64,000 nucleotides of DNA from Corbicula japonica (Eukaryota > Mollusca > Bivalvia > Venerida > Cyrenidae): assembly GCA_038501625.1 (NCBI GenBank), contig JAZAYU010000006.1, forward strand, positions 14,820,638 through 14,884,637, read 5' to 3'. The translations under genes and the position numbers were made by a program. This document shows, one piece after another, positions 45,971 to 57,439 of this stretch. The notes below the pieces were generated by a model. That model saw nothing but the letters and a program-made list of their open reading frames with translations. It was not told where the DNA came from and made no database searches. Positions within the stretch are counted from its first letter, which is position 1. Each line of letters opens with the position of its first letter.

Positions 45971-47278
45971 ATGATCTGCTACTCAAACCAAAAGATAGTA
46001 ATTTTTTAGACGAAATTTTCATAGCTCTACAAAAACAATGGCAATCTGTTTTGTTCTGTTCCTCTAAAAGTTAAGAATCCAATACGATTTAAAAACAAAA
46101 TGCATGTAACAAAGATATCCGAGCTACTTCCAACGCTATCGGACAATTTGAACTTGAAAACTCCAAATATCATTTTTCAGTTTCAATTATCTTGGTCTGT
46201 AATCCATTCTATGTAATTTAAAGAAAACATTAAAATAATATTTTATGTGAAGTCCGTCAAATTATCTAGGAATTCTCCATTTTAAACACGAACTTCCATC
46301 ATCAGTCAAGTTATTGAGTTGCAAGACAATAAAAAAAATTAGGTCGTTGTATCTGAAAGCATAGCGAGCATTGACTTCATATCATATGAACTATTACTCA
46401 TAAAAGTGCAGAGTAAACTAAATGTTTCGAAAAAAAGTTTGTATTTTGACTAGGCTTAGAAGCATAGTCAGTAATATGCTTTACCCAATATACTGCTGAT
46501 AAATATGCTGAATCAACCCGAGCCCGCAATGTTTTCATGTTTGTTGTATTCGGTGGTTTAGTTCCCTTTTCATATATATCTTTGAATAGCGAATAATTAT
46601 GAATTGAACAAACATGGATGAACAATAAAATATCTGAAGTGAAACGAGTACCTTAAAAGATCTCAAATTTATAAAAAAAGATTTCGATATTCAATTCAAA
46701 TTTTGTATGTTTTTGATAAATGATTTTATTTTGTGTTTTTGCGTGCAAGTATCAATCTCTAAAATATTATAACTCTAAAGTAAACACTGAAAAGATCCAA
46801 GTAAATACTTAACGAGGATATAATAATTAGTATATAGTTACTTTAATGATAAAGGGTCTAGTATATCAAGTACAAAAGTATAATTTTCGTTTGAGTAACA
46901 GCAACAATTAGCGATCTTTCTGTTGTATTTTTGTTAAGTTTATTGTTTCTATTTAGCATTTAAAAAGTTGAACACGAATATTAACCAACTACATCAAGGA
47001 ACACAATAAAATAGTCATTATACAACAGTATTTTTATTAATATATAATGTAAATTAATAATTTTTCACAAAGAAATTATGGTGTCCATAATCAATTTGAA
47101 AATATATTAGTATTGTTTATTTTGTTTTCTTGCCTTAAATGAGTATTTGTAGGCTGATTTCATTACTTAAAAAAATTACAGGTTCAAGCATGTTTATTTT
47201 CAGATATCAAGGAGATGTAAGTTGGTATTATGACAAACTTCACAAAGAAATATATTAACCAATAATAGTATTTGTGTG
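45971..47278. other. Gene-free AT-rich stretch
   Basis: I see no gene, RNA or repeat structure here. The ORF at 46398-46625 has no recognisable domain. Confidence 0.5.
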
Positions 47279-47280
47279 TA

Positions 47281-47881
47281 AAGGGCTTACCACACTCCTC
47301 CCAATCCTGTTCATCGATAAAAAGTAGATTATCAAAATCCCAATAACGTCAAAATGCCGTTAAATGAAACTTTGCACAAATGTATGTTATTAATGTATCT
47401 TTATTTTTCAGACGGTAAGACGCGTTAGAACAGTAAAGAAAAATAGCGAGATCTAAAAATCCCATTAACTTCTATTTACATAAATTCACAAAATCTTTAC
47501 GAGATATAAGTAAAAGTGTGTTTGACCCTCAATTTTCGACCTTCCTGGTCGCGTAAACGGATGACAATCACTGATTTCTATTTAAGTAGTTGAAAATTTT
47601 TTACAAAGTACACAACATGTTCTTGTCAGTAACATTGCGATCACGTGGGAATTTAAAATTATGTTTTGTATCGCTTAGTTTTTGTGAATTTATGTAAATA
47701 GAATTTTAAGGAATTTTAAGGTCTAGCTTGTTTTCTAACGTGTCTTATTGATGCAAAATCAAGATACATTAGTAACAACCATTTGTGCAAAGTTACATTT
47801 TACGGCATTTTGCAATTATTAAGATTTTGTTAATTTTTTTTTTATCGATGAACAGGATTGGGAGGAGTGTGGCAAGCCCTT
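47281..47881. mobile_element. 601-bp inverted-repeat MITE flanked by TA
   Basis: The left end AAGGGCTTACCACACTCCTC continues CCAATCCTGTTCATCGATAA; its reverse complement closes the right end with only one or two mismatches in the first 43 bases. TA stands directly outside both ends (47279-47280 and 47882-47883), as for Tc1/mariner elements. Weaker pairing continues inward over much of each half (for example CAAATGTATGTTATTAATGT against its counterpart near 47770), so the whole element can fold into one long hairpin. No transposase is encoded. Confidence 0.9.
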
Positions 47882-48094
47882 TAATGCCATGTATTATATT
47901 TTACATTTCAAGCCAAATTTCTGTGCATATCTTGTTCCTGATTTAACTGCGCCGTTGACAAAAGAAAACGCGTCAACATCACAAGTCAAAACACTCATAA
48001 CAGTTCAGAAGTTTGTAAGCGACATTCACACTTCTAAGTAGATGAATTCGACGGGAAAATGACAACAGTCTTAAGAAAGAACTTGTATGCAAAA

Positions 48095-48320
48095 AATAGG
48101 AAAAAAGCTTATCAGGAATCGCCACAGTCATTTAAAGATCCAAACTGCAAAGAGGGAAAGATAGCACGGGTTAATGGATTAATGAAAATAACACAAACAA
48201 TTAACGAACGAGAACCTATGGGTTACTGCCTTGGAACGGTCAATGATAAAAGCAATTTTCCACTGGGGTTTAAACACTGTTATAGGCTGCAATAACCTCA
48301 CACTTTACCAATCAGGTTCG
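48095..48320. repeat. Partial copy of the dispersed ATCAGGAATNGCCAC family
   Basis: It shares ATCAGGAATCGCCAC, ACAATTAACGAACGAGAACC and TTACTGCCTTGGAACGGTCA with 11868-12430, then runs directly into the minisatellite at 48325. Confidence 0.7.
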
Positions 48321-48324
48321 TGGC

Positions 48325-48525
48325 GTCTTTTCGTTATTTCGCTTGGCGTTTTTTCGTTATTTCGTATTTTTGCGTGGCGTTTTTTCGTTATTTCGTCTTT
48401 TCGCGTGGCGTCTTTTCGTTATTTCGTCTTTTCGCGTGGCGTCTTTTCGTTATTTCGATTGGCGTCTATTCGCTCGGCGTTATTTCGTTATTTCGCTCGG
48501 CGTTTTTTTGTCTTTTCGCCTTCCG
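48325..48525 (+). repeat. CG-bearing minisatellite, forward array
   Basis: Units built from CGTTATTTCG plus either TCTTTTCGCGTGGCG or CTTGGCG spacers repeat about eight times. No stop codon occurs in the unit in several frames, so long ORFs run through it (FRYFAWRFFVIS in three frames). They are an artefact of the repeat. Confidence 0.92.
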
Positions 48526-48559
48526 GTTGCCATTGGCAATGTGTAGCAACAGTGAAGCT

Positions 48560-48690
48560 GGACATATGGGAAAAAACAACTATTCACGGACGGAAGGAGA
48601 GACGGACAGACAAACGGACGGACGAAGACCATTCCTATACCCTACTCCCGCTACGCGGCGGGGGATAAAAATGGAAGGGCAGAGGCGGTA
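48560..48690. repeat. GGACGGACAGACA-type segment with a GC hairpin
   Basis: A GGACGG/AGACGGACAGACAA run is followed by CTCCCGCTACGCGGCGGGGG, a GC-rich hairpin. Segments of this kind are often found at the ends of repeat families in bivalve genomes; I cannot name the family. The flanking 48840-49470 contains several degenerate copies of phrases like AAGAAATGCTC and AAGGGAAATAA with a spacing of roughly 100-200 bases. Confidence 0.5.
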
Positions 48691-48839
48691 CCAATGATTT
48701 TTCCCAACCACCACCACCAAATAGTTTTGATTGGTGCAAGTTTGGAGAAATAAAAGTAAAAAAAAGATATACAAGTGGGGTGTGATGGATTGGTGCCTGA
48801 ATTCCGACCCAATTCCAACAATAAAAACATTTGTTGGTT

Positions 48840-49500
48840 TGAGTTGATAAACAAATAAAAGAAACTAGAGCTATGCGAGTCGGATGTGTCGCCTAACGAA
48901 ATTTTGTTAGTCGACATAAAAAATGTTAATTAGTTTTTTGTTGTACAGTTATTAGAAAGGTATTTGCACAAAATTCACATATAAAAAAAACTTTTAATTG
49001 TCTGATTGCAAGAAACATGCACAACAAGTTATGCCCTTGGTAAGAAAGGCACTAAAATCAATCAAGGGAAATAATTTAAAAGAATGACAAGAAATGCTCC
49101 ATAAAGTCAATCAAAGGGGAATAATTTAACGACATTAATGGGACAAAATATGAGCAATATTGTCGCAAAGCATACCTAACACTGCTTTTATGAAAGATGC
49201 ATGCGAAGTTTGGAGTCAATTGAACATATTGTGACATTGTTACGCTCCTTACAAGAAATGCTCTTTAAAAATCAAAAATAAATTAATTCAAAAACGGAAC
49301 AAGGTAGAGTTTCTGTTCTTGTGCAATGCACTTCGAGTCATTGTAAGAAACATGCATACCACGTTTGGAGTCACTTGAACCTGGTGACAAAGTTACGCTT
49401 TGCACAAGAAATGCTCTGTATAATAAACCAAAGGGAAATAACTAAAAAACGAAAGAAGGTAGAGTTACGGTTCTTGGGCATAGCACTTTGAGTCTGTAAC
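48840..49500. repeat. Degenerate long-period repeats between the minisatellites
   Basis: The words ACAAGAAATGCTC, ATCAATCAAGGGAAATAATTT and GAAACATGCA recur about four times between 49010 and 49510. The period is irregular. No coding sequence is seen. Confidence 0.6.
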
Positions 49501-49509
49501 AGAAACATG

Positions 49510-50105
49510 CATGCCGAGCGAAAAGACGCCAAGCGAAATAACGAAAAGACGCTAAGCAAAATAACGCCACGCGAAATAACGAAAACACGCCGAGCGAAAA
49601 GACGCCAAGCGAAATAACGAAAAGACGCCACGCGAAAAGACGAAACAACGAAAAAACGTCACGCGAAAAGACGAAATAACGAAAAAACGCCAAGCGAAAT
49701 AACGAGAAGACGCCACGGGAAAAGACGAAATAACGAAAAAACGCCACGCGAAAAGACGAAATAACGAAAACACGCCAAGCGAAATAACGAAAAAACGCCA
49801 AGCGAAATAACGAGAAGACGCCACGGGAAAAGACGAAATAACGAAAAAACGCCACGCGAAAAGACGAAATAACGAAAACACGCCAAGCGAAATAACGAAA
49901 AGACGCCAAGCGAAATAACGACAAGACGCCAGGCATAATGCCGAAAAAACGCAAAGCTAAATAACGCCACGCGAAATTACGACATAACGCTACGCGAAAC
50001 AACGAAAAAACGCCAGGCGAAAACGAAATAACGCCGAGCGAAAAGACGCCAAGCGAAATAACGAAAAGACGCAAAGCGAAAGAACGAAAAAACGCCAGGC
50101 GAAGC
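49510..50105 (-). repeat. CG-bearing minisatellite, reverse array (about 600 bp)
   Basis: The same word family as 48325-48525 stands here in the opposite orientation: AACGAAAAGACGCCAAGCGA and AACGAAAAAACGCCACGCGA units repeat more than twenty times. A larger block of about 120 bases (from the AACGAGAAGACGCCACGGGA variant) is itself duplicated (about 49698 and 49808). Open frames of 86 to 210 codons result. Confidence 0.93.
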
Positions 50106-50149
50106 TAGAAAGAACGCTATTTTGTACAGTTAAATTGGCGTTTTTTTGC

Positions 50150-50275
50150 ACGGCGACATTTCGTTATTTCGCGCAAAAATAGCGTTTTTTCGTTATTTCG
50201 CGTGGCGTTCTTTCGTATTTCGTCTTTTCGCGTGGCGTTTTTTTTTCGTTATTTCGTCTTTTCGCTTCGCGACGA
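50150..50275 (+). repeat. CG-bearing minisatellite, second forward array
   Basis: CGTTATTTCGCGTGGCG-type units return to the orientation of the first array directly after the reverse array, with only about 45 bases between them. A large cruciform is possible. Confidence 0.88.
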
Positions 50276-52380
50276 AATAACCAAACACGAAATGGCATAA
50301 ATCAGCCACCATATTCAGCCATTGATTTATCATCTGATACATTATGTTTTAAGAATAAACACAACCAAGGCCTTTTAAAATACGTTTCTTATATAAAACT
50401 CATTCTTTATCGCGACTGAGGATTTTACAATGTGCTTACTTGTCTTAAATCTGGCAATTACGTGTAATATGTTACGCGAAAAAACTTCGAGTCCGGTATT
50501 AAAGCAAGTGCACTCAAGTCAGATCAAAGAACATGTTAGCGTAACGGTTTTCAGTAGATGAATTTTATCAAATTGCAATTAAAGCATGCGGCTATCACAG
50601 AGCAGAAAGTTGTGGTATATTCTAGAATTGTTTCATGTTCCTAGGAATTTCTCTTCAAGTTTTGAAGAAAACACTTGCAACTCTTTATTATTGTTTATTG
50701 CTCAAAATAAGTCTTAAGATCTTTACTGAATTTCTTTATTATCTTGGTAATTTATACATCTTCTACTAACTTTTTTATGTTTAAGGTAATAAAGCAAAGA
50801 CCTTTAATATCTATATATTATAGATATTGTTACTCTTGCTGATATGAGTTATCTTTTGATTAAGCAGATACAAATGTACGTATATTAAACAATACGTATA
50901 TTTTTATATTAATAAATTGTTCTTTATCTTTCTGAAGATTAAAAAAAAAACTAATTTTAGTCCTAGACGGGTTTTCTCAATGAATTTATTTAAAGTGTGT
51001 AGGAAATAGGTTTTGAAGATAGGAATCAATCAGATAAATTTCGTAATTACTTCAAGATTTCTTCTGATAACATTACTGTATACAATAATCCGGTTTTGGG
51101 TTCCCTTCTTTTTTCATTGATAACAGATATACCTTATTTAAATTAACTTAAAGTGCATTGATTATATAGCTAATGATATTACTGATAAAAAGACAGTCCC
51201 ATTACAGACATGTAAAGTTAAATGTGGTTAATCGGCAAAAAAGCTTTGTGTCTGCTAGATGAGGTTATTCCTGATATATGCATACTTCAGGGGTTTTTTT
51301 AATTTGACATCATCCTGTTGCAATTTTTAGAATGTTATGTACCCTTTAAATCAGCCAATTTCTGTTTTGTTATAAACAGAGTATCGCGTAACTGGTCTAC
51401 ATATTCGCCCACTTGCTTACGTTAGATTGTGGGTTCCCAACTGAAAATACTTTTGAACGACTATAAGGTAAGATCTAAATTTTACCGATTGTTTAAGTTT
51501 CTACAATTGTGATATCGGATTCGAATATAAATAAATGTTTGCCAGTAAAACAAAACTTCACACAGGAGTAAACTACTTAATAATTATAGTGTTCGGGGTA
51601 AACTTGCAATAGGGTGGTAGAGCAGGTGGGGTCATTTGTTTTAATATATCCTTTATCTTTCTTGATTTTCATAGCGCAAAATTCAAGTTTTTCAAAACTA
51701 AATGAAATTTTAAAAAATTAACTTGTTTATATCTACCATGATGCACAATGACGAAACTTTCTTTGGTTAAAATTTACTGCTTATAGCTAATTATGTGAAA
51801 AAGATGTAAAATTTATAAATGTGATTGTTCTGACTCAGATGTAGGATGACCAAAATAAAATTTAGTGTTATTAAGATAGGTTTACTGTGATTTAAATTCA
51901 ACGATATACACAAACTTTTTATATAGTATTGTATTGATGCTTTTGCCTCTGGCTCAATATAAAAATTTACTGTATACACCTTTAGCATTTGTCGATATAA
52001 CCGATCTACTAGCTTTTCTAGATATGCAGCATCTGGCTTTTCACAAAACGGTGAGAAGGGAAGGTTACAAAGATAAACATGTCAACATATACAATGCTAT
52101 TTTGATATTGATTTAGCTTAAATGTGATAAAGAGAAATACATATTAGGTGATAAATAATCTAATAAAAAACAACATAAACTACACGAACAAACCATATAA
52201 CTATGCTGTTGTTTTGAACGGGATCTGTGGGTATCGATCCCAGCGCTACTTAAAACGTCCTTGACTGAGGTTTTGCCATTTTTCATTGAGGCACAGTCGA
52301 AAAAAAAGTTTTGTAGACAACAATATCTTAGAACCACTTATATTTGCTTGACTGTTCCACCTGATACCTTTCCTTTGTCT
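50276..52380. other. Gene-free stretch upstream of the IAP gene
   Basis: I see no gene here. About 50320-50400 resembles 55430-55520 (shared words ATACATTATGTT, AAGAATAAACA, CTTTTA). Near 52215-52245 the minus strand has a GGGATCGATACCC word, like a tRNA B box, but no matching A box. Upstream exons of the IAP gene could lie here but cannot be recognised. Confidence 0.45.
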
Positions 52381-52385
52381 TGTAG

Positions 52386-53268
52386 TGATTTCGGAGGAGA
52401 ACTCTGTATTTGGAGAGAAAAATTCATGAACGAAGACAGTTCTTCTGCTATAGAAGCATCGGAAAAGACTCGCTGTGAAAGTCTCGGAATCCTGACAGAA
52501 AAACCAAAATACAAACACTACAATACTGTAAGTGCGAGAAAGGCCTCATTCAATAATTGGCCTACAACAAGGACTCAAGACATAACAGAACTGTCGGAAG
52601 CAGGATTTGCATACACAGGTATAGAAGACGCTGTAAGGTGTTACTTTTGTGGCATAGGACTAAAGGACTGGCCTCCTGGAGCCAACCCCTGGGAACAGCA
52701 CACCCTTGCAAGCCCTACATGTGGACACGTGAAACTGTGTCGCGGAATCGGCTACATAAGAAAACTCACTGGTACTGTTGAAGAAGATATTGACACGGAT
52801 AGTGACGAGATTGATGATTCTTTTGACGTCGTAGATACCGTCAAAGTTGCCATAAACAGAAATAAAGGATCAGTAGGTCTTGCAAGGGAATATTATCCTG
52901 ACGAAAACCTAATCACAAGAGCAGTCAAACTTATCATAAAAGACAACAGACACAAAACCTTTTCTGCAGTAGAACTTGTTAAAGTTATAGAAGAAATTGA
53001 AGAGAAAGATCAAGAGACCGTTGACGCAGATATCGAAACAGACGGTGAAGACTCCGACCCAGAAGAGGATATCAAAGAAATGGAAGAAACTAATAGAAAG
53101 CTGAAAGACCCATTGACCTGCAAAATATGTTTCGATTCCATTGCGTGCATAATTACGCTGCCGTGTGGGCATATGGTGAGCTGTTCCCAATGTATAGCTG
53201 CTCTATCGGCATGTGCAGTGTGCAGAGGCCACATTAAAGGAACTGTTAGAGCTCTAATGGCAGTATGA
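52386..53268 (+). CDS. Inhibitor-of-apoptosis protein: one BIR domain plus C-terminal RING
   Basis: Proteins of this kind bind caspases or signalling partners through BIR and act as E3 ubiquitin ligases through RING, in the cytoplasm. The frame is open to the TGA... stop region at 53268. The first in-frame ATG is at 52426 (MNEDSSSAIEASEKTRCESL), giving 280 residues. A good splice acceptor (TTCCTTTGTCTTGTAG, ending 52385) just before it suggests this may instead be the last coding exon of a longer gene. BIR: ASFNNWPTT to CGHVKL with the zinc set exact, CYFC, 16 residues, H, six residues, C. A middle region EYYPDENLITRAVKLIIKDN resembles the UBA-like segment of other IAPs. RING: CKIC, 11 residues, CGHMVSC, SQC, six residues, CAVC, the IAP-type C3HC4 order with all eight ligands. 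No lesions. AATAAA lies at about 53394. IAP families are large in bivalves. Confidence 0.93.
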
Positions 53269-54005
53269 TAATACAGAGTCACACTTCTCCGATTTTATTA
53301 ATTATGCACGATTTGTATAATTCTTTGGCACAGATTAAAAATCTGTTTGAACACATTAACAATAAGAAAAATAATAAATCATGTTCGGCAGAAAATAAAA
53401 GGTTTAAACTATTTATGTGATCATGGTTTACTGCTTCGTGAGTGGCTTCTATTTACCGCTTCTTATGGCCTTATTTCAAAACCTACTTTTTGGCGTTTTC
53501 GTCAAAACACTTCTCATACATTTAAAGATCCTGAAACGACTTTATTGTTTCTATTGAAGCGTAAATAAAACAACGCTTCTTAAAAATGATTTATCTTGTA
53601 ACAACAATAATATTTTTACGACATTGACGTTATGGTATTTTCTTCTTTTGTTTCGTAATTATCAGATGTCAAACTTACTGATTTTTGCCTACAAAAAAAA
53701 TTCTTAATACATGTACCTATTGGCGCCTAAATGAATTAGCCAGTGCCCTTAACTGTAAATATCAAATACTGTCAAATATACCTTCATACTGAAAAAACTC
53801 ACATTTTTACAGCTTTTTCTAAATATTTCAAGGTGAAAAAAATGCGTTTCTATGTCCGTACGAAATTTGTATCCGAACGTAGTTTTTACTCTATTTGTGA
53901 AATACCCGCACGTATTGTCCACACCGTGTAAAAAACAAGTTTTGTGAGAAATTTTGTATAACAGTTCTCTGTCAGTGCTTGATGGAAAAAAGTAATTTTT
54001 AGGAG
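53269..54005. other. Downstream of the IAP gene
   Basis: The first 130 bases are probably 3' untranslated region (AAAATAAAAGG near 53393). A second part near 53400-53570 is weakly open (73 codons, LLREWLLFTASYGLISKP) without a recognisable domain. No other gene is seen. Confidence 0.5.
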
Positions 54006-57000
54006 GGGGGGGTGGTAATGAACAAAGAGGGAGAGGTTCATGTTCAAAATGAGTTTGTCATTTATCAAACCAGGGAAATTATTTGGTCAATGCTTATTTC
54101 ATTCATTTATTATTTATTGTGATTTTTTGTCCCTTTTTATGAACAAGGTCTTTTAACACACTGTTTAACATCAGTAATGATTCGCACGACCGTACCGGTC
54201 GCAAATCACAGTTAGCGAGTTGTTCACCAAAGTGGGTTTATTTCTCAGTAAATTACTTCTCCCGTAAACTCTTCCGCGACGTGTTTTCGTTTTCGTTTTA
54301 ACTTGAGTCCCAGATTTGTCCTAGAATCAGACAAGACATTTAGCGCTTGTGTGCTTTGCTTATCTTCTTTAAGCATTCACTATTATTCAAATATCGCTAA
54401 ATGTCAGCTTGTTTTTAAATGAAATCGTCCGCTAAATCAATGAAATTTCTTCATTTTCCTTTGTTGTCAGAGAGCTAATTTTGCAATAACAATTTATCTG
54501 GTATTCACTCAGATTGTTTACTAACTATAAACATTATTGGCAGCAATCCATTCCGCGAACATTGTGTTCTTTTTTCCATATTCATTTAGATAATATGAAA
54601 TACTTGTTCATTGTAAAGTACCAAGTTGTTGTCTGGTCGAATTAACGGAGTCATCGACGTTTAATGAAAGTGTTTAGAGGGAAATATTTTTTGTGCTTAT
54701 ATTTACTGGTATAAAATTCTCAAAGTTTATTGCGGCTTATTTAGCTTAGTAATTTTATTGCGGCTTATTTAGCTTAGTAATTTTATTGAAAACTTCAAAA
54801 TAGCTGAAATTTGTGGGAAATTCAGGTTTAATATTCATACATTAATATTTTATTTATTCCTGCAACCGTGTTCTTGCTGATTTAACCACAGGTGCTCTAG
54901 TTTCAGTTTGGTCATTGCGAACCTATTTTTACGCATGATATTAATATAAGCCTTTTTTTCGGCGTAGCTGTCTAAGCTCACTTTGACCTAATTTATTAAC
55001 CAATGAAGTGATTTAAATAAAACTCGTATGCTATTATTATGCAGCGGGAAAATGTTAAAAACTATTTTGATCGGTAACTATTTATACCAGGGAGGCATCA
55101 AGCAGGGTGAAGAGGTAGTGGGATTTGTAAACAATTATTTACACTGTTTGCAACGATTACTGCTGTGACGTTTAGATATTTGCTATTCTGTTAAGTCGAA
55201 AGATGTTGAAGTGAGGCACACTCCAGTACTCATCATTGGATAGGTTTATTTGTCAAAAAAAACACAGTCACTCTCTATCAACCTATCCAAAATGAAAGTG
55301 AAAGTAAGTGTAACTGCCTTCTGGTAGCTGTATATAATATGCTACGCGATATTAACAATGAGTTCGCCATGAGTTCGCAATGAGTTCGTCTTGAAATCCT
55401 CACGAAACATATTTTATTCGATCAGCAATAGATATATATCATCTAATACATTATGTTATAAGAATAAACAAAACTAAGACCTTTTACAATATGTCTCTTA
55501 AAATTCATTCTTTTATATCGATAATTGATAGATCCTCTACTACCTTGTTTATTATGTTTAAAGGTAATAATAAAGCCGGGAACTTTAAAATACGTTTTTC
55601 ATAATAATTAGATTCACATTTATAAACTAAAATATATTTATCTGTTCCTTATTATGTGTGGTATGTAATTTAACATTCAAATCTAAGAAATTTTCATCAA
55701 AGTCAATGTGTAGGATTCTCAATGAAATGAAATGATTTAACTTACACGTAAATCAAGATGAAGTGAATAATAACAGCAGTCAACTGCATCATTTCATATA
55801 TCTACGCCGTTTATCTTTTTTTTAAAGATATTTCTTGTTATATTTTGTTTTCAACATTGTTCTTTTATGTTTTGGGGTTACACAGTGAAAGATTAAGGTC
55901 ACAGGGCCTTTAAGGTCAAATCGATTTAAAACTCCAAGAATTTCTTTCCAAGAGTCCTCAGACTTAACGGGCATATTGCACGCGTATGAAGGGACGACCT
56001 GCTATGTTTGGAATCACAGTATCAAAGACAGTTAGGCAATTTTAATTTTACAACAGCAAGAAAGACTGCAAGAGAGTGGTCATTTAGTTCCCAACTCAAA
56101 TACTTAAATATTTGATAAAATTTGTTGCAACAGTTTTGTGGGCACCAGCTTTGCAATAATGTACGATTAAAGTGAAATACCTTCTATAAACATAGGAATT
56201 TCAACACTTTCTCCTTGCACAAAAAACAATAATTTCTCCAAAGCGGAATTGGAATTTTAAATTGTTTGTTTACTGCAGTTTTAGTGGTAAACATCTTCAA
56301 CTTCAACAACTTTCAATATTTTTAATTAATCTCTCTAAATCATTTAAAGCACTGAACACAACACAAAAAGGCTTTCGGTAGTTTGTAGAGATTATGTGGG
56401 GAGGCGGTGGAGGCACTAATGTGTAGTTGACAAGACAGAGTCAAATTAGAAATTAAAGATGTACATACCACAGAGCCTTCCATGCACAAAAAACTTTCAG
56501 TTGTTTTTTATATAATTATATATCAGGTTCGATTATTTTGTCGGTTTTCAATTAAGAAAACGAAGAATTTCTTGTACTTCATTTTCTTTTAGAAGCAGAC
56601 CTTGTGCGATTTCATTTCCAATAATTACTGTTCAGAGAGAGCAATACAGTTTTAAGGATTCTTCTTTTTCTGACAACATGGGGTAATATGAAAGATTCTT
56701 GATTTTCTCATTATTCAGTAAACTTCACAAAAACATGTTCCATTATTGTGTTAGGGTTTGGAAGAAACATTTTCAGTTAAAACAACCATCAGAAATGTCT
56801 GTTATTAAATAAAAGTCAACATATACATGATGTGTGTCAAATGCAATAAAATTTTGCATGATTAAGTTTCAGGTTCACCACAAACCGCGTAAAATTATGT
56901 TTGCCAAAGATTCTTGTACTAATCTGTTTAAATGAGAACCTTTTAGGGCAAGTGTGAGGTTGTTGAGCCTAGAACTTGGTTTAAACCCATGTGTTTTGCC

Positions 57001-57324
57001 ACTGACTGTGCAAAGGCGGTAACCAATCAGGTTCTCCTTTTTCGAAAAAAAAATTGTGGTGTCTTATTGCAAATTAATAATTTTTTAAACAAATACTCTC
57101 TTTTTCTTCCTCCTTTCTTGGCTGTGTTTAGTTGCTGTTTATCTGAATGGAGTTATTTCTAGTAAGCATGCTTTATTTTTTGTACAGATATGTGTACCAT
57201 ATTATATGTTTTTACTTTTTTCCCCACAGCATAATATCTGTGGTGACGGTAAAAAATTTGGATTATTTTATGCGAGTGCTGCTCTAAGTTACGGCTGGAT
57301 GTTCTTTCTAGAGAGTTGTAAATA

Positions 57325-57430
57325 AATACGACGGGTTCGAATCGAGACAAATGTAGCTTACTTTAATTGCGTGCGCTGGTTAAGTGGATGCCGACATGCT
57401 CTAATACTGAAGGTTCGAACCCCAGACTAA
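57325..57430 (+). other. tRNA-like promoter boxes, possible SINE relic
   Basis: TGGTTAAGTGG (about 57380) fits an A box, and GGTTCGAACCC (about 57411) fits a B box perfectly. A second B-box-like GGGTTCGAATC lies at about 57329. The A-to-B spacing (about 31 bases) is short for a tRNA gene, and the acceptor arms do not pair, so a working tRNA is unlikely. The stretch lies in the part of copy 3 that copies 1 and 2 lack, as expected for a later insertion. Confidence 0.35.
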
Positions 57431-57439
57431 TGAGACAAG

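Noticed and set aside
48231..50074. Long ORFs of 67 to 210 codons
   Set aside because: They run through minisatellite units in several overlapping frames and encode only repeat products.
52113..52518. Minus-strand ORFs over the start of the IAP gene
   Set aside because: They are antisense shadows without a domain.
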